Assembly: GCA_947500965.1 (NCBI GenBank)
Contig: CANMWW010000082.1
Location: 1-7,914, forward strand
Source of the DNA: Alphaproteobacteria bacterium
GTDB taxonomy: Bacteria; Pseudomonadota; Alphaproteobacteria; CACIAM-22H2
DNA length: 7,914 nt
Direction of reading: 5' to 3'
The translations under genes were made by a program, and so were the position numbers. The stretch's first letter is position 1. The number at the start of each line of letters is the position of its first letter. Positions 5,602 to 7,914 of this stretch are shown here, piece by piece. The notes beneath the pieces are model-generated. The model had not been told where the DNA came from. It did not search any database and saw nothing but the letters and a program-made list of their open reading frames with translations.

Positions 5602-7026
5602 CAGCCGCGACAGCCAGCGCACGAGGCGGCGCGTGCGCGGCGAGAACAGCGCGTCGGCGAAGTAGGACGACGCCGCGCGCTTCGAGGCCTCGCCGCGCGT
5701 CGGGTAGGGCAGCACGAGCCCGGCCATGTCGCGCAGCGAAAGCCGCTTCGCGATGGCGAGGATCCAGGGCTGCAGCAGGTCGCCCGCTCGCGCGCCCGCG
5801 ATCCCGGCGCCGAGGATGCGCCCGCGCGCCCCCGCCACGACCTTCACCAGCCCCTCCTCGTCGCGCTCGGCGCGCGCGCGGTCGTTGGCGGAGAAGGGCG
5901 CGCGCAGGATCCGCGGCGCATGGCCGGCCATGCGCGCCTCTTCCTCGGTCATGCCGACCCAGGCGATCTCGGGATCGGTGTAGGTCACGCGCGGGATCGC
6001 GGCGGCGTCGGCGCGCGCCGGCAGGCGGAACAGCGCGCGGCGCACGAAGATGCCGGCATGGTGCCCGGCCAGGTGGGTGAACTGGGCGCCTCCCGCGGCG
6101 TCGCCGATCGCGTGGACGCGGCGATTGGTCGTCCGCAACCCCGCGTCGACGCGGATGCCGCGCGCGTCGTGCTCGATGCCGGCGCGCTCCAGGCCAAGGT
6201 CGTCGAGCCGCGGCCGGCGGCCCGCGGCGACGAGCAGGTGGCTGCCCTCGATCTCCTCCTCGCCGCCATCGGCACGCGCGACGCGCAGCGCGACGCCGTC
6301 GCCGGCGCGGCGCGCCGCGACGACCGAGGCGCCCTCGCGCAGCTCGACGCCCTCGGCGCGCAGCCGCTGGCGCAGCACCTCGACGAGTTCCGGATCCTCG
6401 CGCCCGCACAGCGCGCGCGCCTCGAGGACGACGACCTCCGAGCCGAGCCGGCGATGGGCCTGGCCGAGCTCGCAGCCGATCGGCCCGCCGCCAAGCACCA
6501 GCAGGCGGCGCGGTGCCTCGGCCAGGTCGAAGACGCTCTCGTTGGTGAGGAAGGGGAGCGAAGCGAGGCCAGGGATCGGCGGGACGGCGGGGGCCGAGCC
6601 GGTCGCGACGACGAAGCGCCGCGCGCGCACGATGGCGTCGCCGGCCTCGACGCTGTCGCGGTCCCTGAAGCGCGCATGGGCGCGCAGCACCGTGACGCCC
6701 AGGCCCTCGAAGCGCTCCTGGCTGTCATGGGGCGCGATGGCGTCGATCACGCCGCGCAGGTGCGCGCGCAGCGCCGCGCGGTCCACGCGCACGGGGCCGG
6801 CCTCGACGCCGAAGCGCCGCGCCTCGCGCGCCGCCTGCGCGGCGGCGGCGGCGGCGAGCAGCGCCTTCGACGGCACGCAGCCATGGTTGAGGCAGTCGCC
6901 GCCCATCAGGTCGCGCTCGACCAGCACGACGCGCTGGCCGAGCTGCGCGGCGCCCGCGGCGACGGAGAGGCCGCCCGCGCCCGCGCCGATCACGCAGATG
7001 TCGGCCTCGATCTCCCGCGCGCTCAT
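5596..7026 (-). CDS. Pyridine nucleotide-disulfide oxidoreductase, class I (MerA/dihydrolipoamide dehydrogenase-like)
   Basis: FAD flavoprotein of 476 aa that should use NAD(P)H to reduce an unidentified substrate. The FAD-binding start CVIGAGAGGLS (11-21) is followed by the redox disulfide GGDCLNHGCVPSK, a CX4C pair at Cys45 and Cys50. Next are VVATGSAP (139-146), the NAD(P)H Rossmann motif LGGGPIGCELG (178-188) with Glu202 ending the second strand (suggesting NADH), the second FAD motif VHAIGDAAG (304-312) and the dimerisation domain (about 345-465). The C-terminal His of lipoamide dehydrogenases (HPTxxE) is replaced by Tyr441 in YPTRGE, as in mercuric reductases. However, the MerA C-terminal Cys pair and N-terminal metal-binding domain are missing, so neither classical activity is safe. 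ATG 7026 overlaps the stop of the TVP38 gene by 4 bp; a GTG at 7050 would lie inside that gene. Proteins of this type occur elsewhere next to or fused with TVP38-like domains. Confidence 0.88.
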   Translation of the reverse strand: MSAREIEADICVIGAGAGGLSVAAGAAQLGQRVVLVERDLMGGDCLNHGCVPSKALLAAAAAAQAAREARRFGVEAGPVRVDRAALRAHLRGVIDAIAPHDSQERFEGLGVTVLRAHARFRDRDSVEAGDAIVRARRFVVATGSAPAVPPIPGLASLPFLTNESVFDLAEAPRRLLVLGGGPIGCELGQAHRRLGSEVVVLEARALCGREDPELVEVLRQRLRAEGVELREGASVVAARRAGDGVALRVARADGGEEEIEGSHLLVAAGRRPRLDDLGLERAGIEHDARGIRVDAGLRTTNRRVHAIGDAAGGAQFTHLAGHHAGIFVRRALFRLPARADAAAIPRVTYTDPEIAWVGMTEEEARMAGHAPRILRAPFSANDRARAERDEEGLVKVVAGARGRILGAGIAGARAGDLLQPWILAIAKRLSLRDMAGLVLPYPTRGEASKRAASSYFADALFSPRTRRLVRWLSRLG

Positions 7027-7730
7027 GCACGCCCCGCGATGCGGCGCCACGCCACGGGCAGCAGCGCGAGCAGGCCGAGGCCCAGCAGCGGCCCGAGCAC
7101 CGGCCAGGACAGCGCGACCGACAGGTCGGGCCGCGCGCCGGCGTCGAACACGCTGCCGAGCCCCGCGCCGATCGAGGCGAAGACGAACGTGCCGGGCACG
7201 ATGCCGACGAGGGTCGTGGCGACGAAGACGCCGGGCCTCGCGCCTAGCAGCGCCGCGGCGATGTTGACCACGAAGAAGGGGAAGGCGGGGACGAGCCGCA
7301 GAAAAAGCAGGTAGCTGGCGGCGTCGCGCCGGAAGCCCTCCTCGATGCGCGCGAGCATGCCGCCCGCGCGCAGCCTGAGCCGGTCACCGAGCGCCGTGCG
7401 TGCCGCGGCGAAGACGGTGGTCGCGCCGATCGTCGCGCCGACGACGGCGAGCGCGCCGCCCGCGAGCGTGCCGAAGAGGAAGCCGCCCGCGAGCGTCATC
7501 GCCGCCGCGCCCGGCAGGGAGAAGGCCGTCACGCAGACATAGGCGAGGACATAGGCGGCGGGTGCGGCGACGGGATTGGCCGCGACGAAGTCGAGCAGCG
7601 CGAAGCGCCCGTCGCGCAGCGCCTCCCACGAGAGATGGCGATGCAGCCCGGAGAGGAAGACCGCGGCCATGCCGGCCGCGATGAGCGCGAGCGGCAGGAA
7701 GCGGAGCTTGCCGGGCCGCGCCTCGGTCAT
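7023..7730 (-). CDS. TVP38/TMEM64 family membrane protein (VTT domain)
   Basis: Integral inner-membrane protein of 235 aa in the TVP38/TMEM64 group of the DedA-like superfamily. Relatives are linked to lipid scrambling or transport, but the bacterial role of this branch is unsettled. A first helix lies at about 11-28, with further hydrophobic segments at about 55-72, 76-112, 140-162, 168-194 and 207-228. The VTT domain shows SLPGAAAMTLAGGFLFG (71-87) and LFLRLVPAFPFFVVNIAAA (142-160), followed by FVATTLVGIVPGTFVFASIG (169-188), all typical of the family. ATG 7730 is chosen because it gives a normal N-terminus (MTEARPGKLRF) and a 4-bp ATGA overlap with the preceding gene. An upstream in-frame ATG at 7802 would add 24 residues that only shadow that gene. 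No own ribosome binding site is evident, so coupled translation is likely. The gene also overlaps the downstream oxidoreductase by 4 bp. Confidence 0.9.
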   Translation of the reverse strand: MTEARPGKLRFLPLALIAAGMAAVFLSGLHRHLSWEALRDGRFALLDFVAANPVAAPAAYVLAYVCVTAFSLPGAAAMTLAGGFLFGTLAGGALAVVGATIGATTVFAAARTALGDRLRLRAGGMLARIEEGFRRDAASYLLFLRLVPAFPFFVVNIAAALLGARPGVFVATTLVGIVPGTFVFASIGAGLGSVFDAGARPDLSVALSWPVLGPLLGLGLLALLPVAWRRIAGRA

Positions 7731-7914
7731 GCGCTGGCCGGCGGCGTGTCGCGGCGGTAGCGGATCGTCGAGCCGCGCGCCTTGAACTCGAGGTCGACCC
7801 ATTCGCCGGACTGCGTGTAGCCGAGGCGGCTGGTGAGGTCGCCGGTCACCTCGTAGATGCGCAGGTCGACCTCGCGGCCCGCGATCGAGGCGCGTTCCGT
7901 TCCGGACTGGCGCG
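7727..7914 (-). CDS. C-terminal fragment of a protein of unknown function, possibly DUF6134 (5' part outside window)
   Basis: An open frame enters from the right edge and runs 61 residues to a TGA that overlaps the TVP38 gene start by 4 bp. It contains ASIAGREVDLRIYEVTGDL, then GEWVDLEFKARGSTIRYRR, and ends DTPPASA. The alternating hydrophobic/charged strands suggest an antiparallel beta-sheet end. The pattern (RIYEVTGDL, W-V-L-F-ARGSTI-Y) resembles the C-terminus of DUF6134-type proteins as I recall them, but I could not confirm it. The reading frame is preferred over the other two because it gives protein-like composition and ends precisely at the next start codon. The N-terminus, and hence any signal peptide, is not visible. 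Confidence 0.7.
   Translation of the reverse strand, partial: RQSGTERASIAGREVDLRIYEVTGDLTSRLGYTQSGEWVDLEFKARGSTIRYRRDTPPASA

Noticed and set aside
5596..7026. Naming the oxidoreductase merA (mercuric reductase)
   Set aside because: No C-terminal cysteine pair, no HMA domain and no mer genes nearby.
5920..7314. 464-codon plus-strand frame
   Set aside because: It is opposite the oxidoreductase and TVP38 genes, both well supported by motifs; its composition is that of a high-GC shadow frame.
7731..7802. Longer N-terminus for the TVP38 protein from ATG 7802
   Set aside because: The extra residues are Arg/Pro-rich and lie entirely within the upstream gene in another frame; ATG 7730 gives a 4-bp overlap that matches the next junction.

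Overview
The window is gene-dense, very GC-rich DNA, with strong G/C preference at third codon positions. It looks like chromosomal DNA of an alphaproteobacterium, possibly Rhodospirillales in the broad sense. This placement rests on the rpmH-rnpA-yidD-yidC order, the L34 sequence style and the base composition; no rRNA or other decisive marker is present. I see no mobile elements, CRISPR arrays or tRNA/rRNA genes.

Left block (1-1932, minus strand): the conserved operon rpmH (ribosomal protein L34), rnpA (RNase P protein), yidD (membrane insertion factor) and yidC (inner-membrane insertase, cut by the left edge). A recognisable sigma-70-type promoter (TTGACT, 18 bp, TATAAG) precedes rpmH at 1986-2015. 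rpmH appears to start with TTG. rnpA and yidD overlap by 4 bp. These genes serve ribosome assembly, tRNA 5' maturation and membrane protein biogenesis.

Middle block (2125-5592, plus strand): diverging from rpmH are an exported gamma-glutamyltransferase (ggt), an RlmI-type 23S rRNA m5C methyltransferase 16 bp downstream, and a DUF2237 protein 32 bp further on. The spacing suggests co-transcription, although the three products have no obvious shared pathway. The 192-bp region between rpmH and ggt holds the rpmH promoter and a perfect 10-bp inverted repeat in the ggt leader.

Right block (5596-7914, minus strand): three genes converge on the middle block, each joined to the next by a 4-bp ATGA overlap. 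They are the C-terminal end of a protein of unknown function (possibly DUF6134), a TVP38/TMEM64 (VTT-domain) membrane protein, and a class I flavin disulfide oxidoreductase that resembles mercuric reductase and dihydrolipoamide dehydrogenase but lacks key residues of both. This tightly coupled set, probably a membrane-associated redox module with unknown substrate, is the least understood part of the window. The convergent stop codons at 5590-5598 lie inside a small perfect palindrome.
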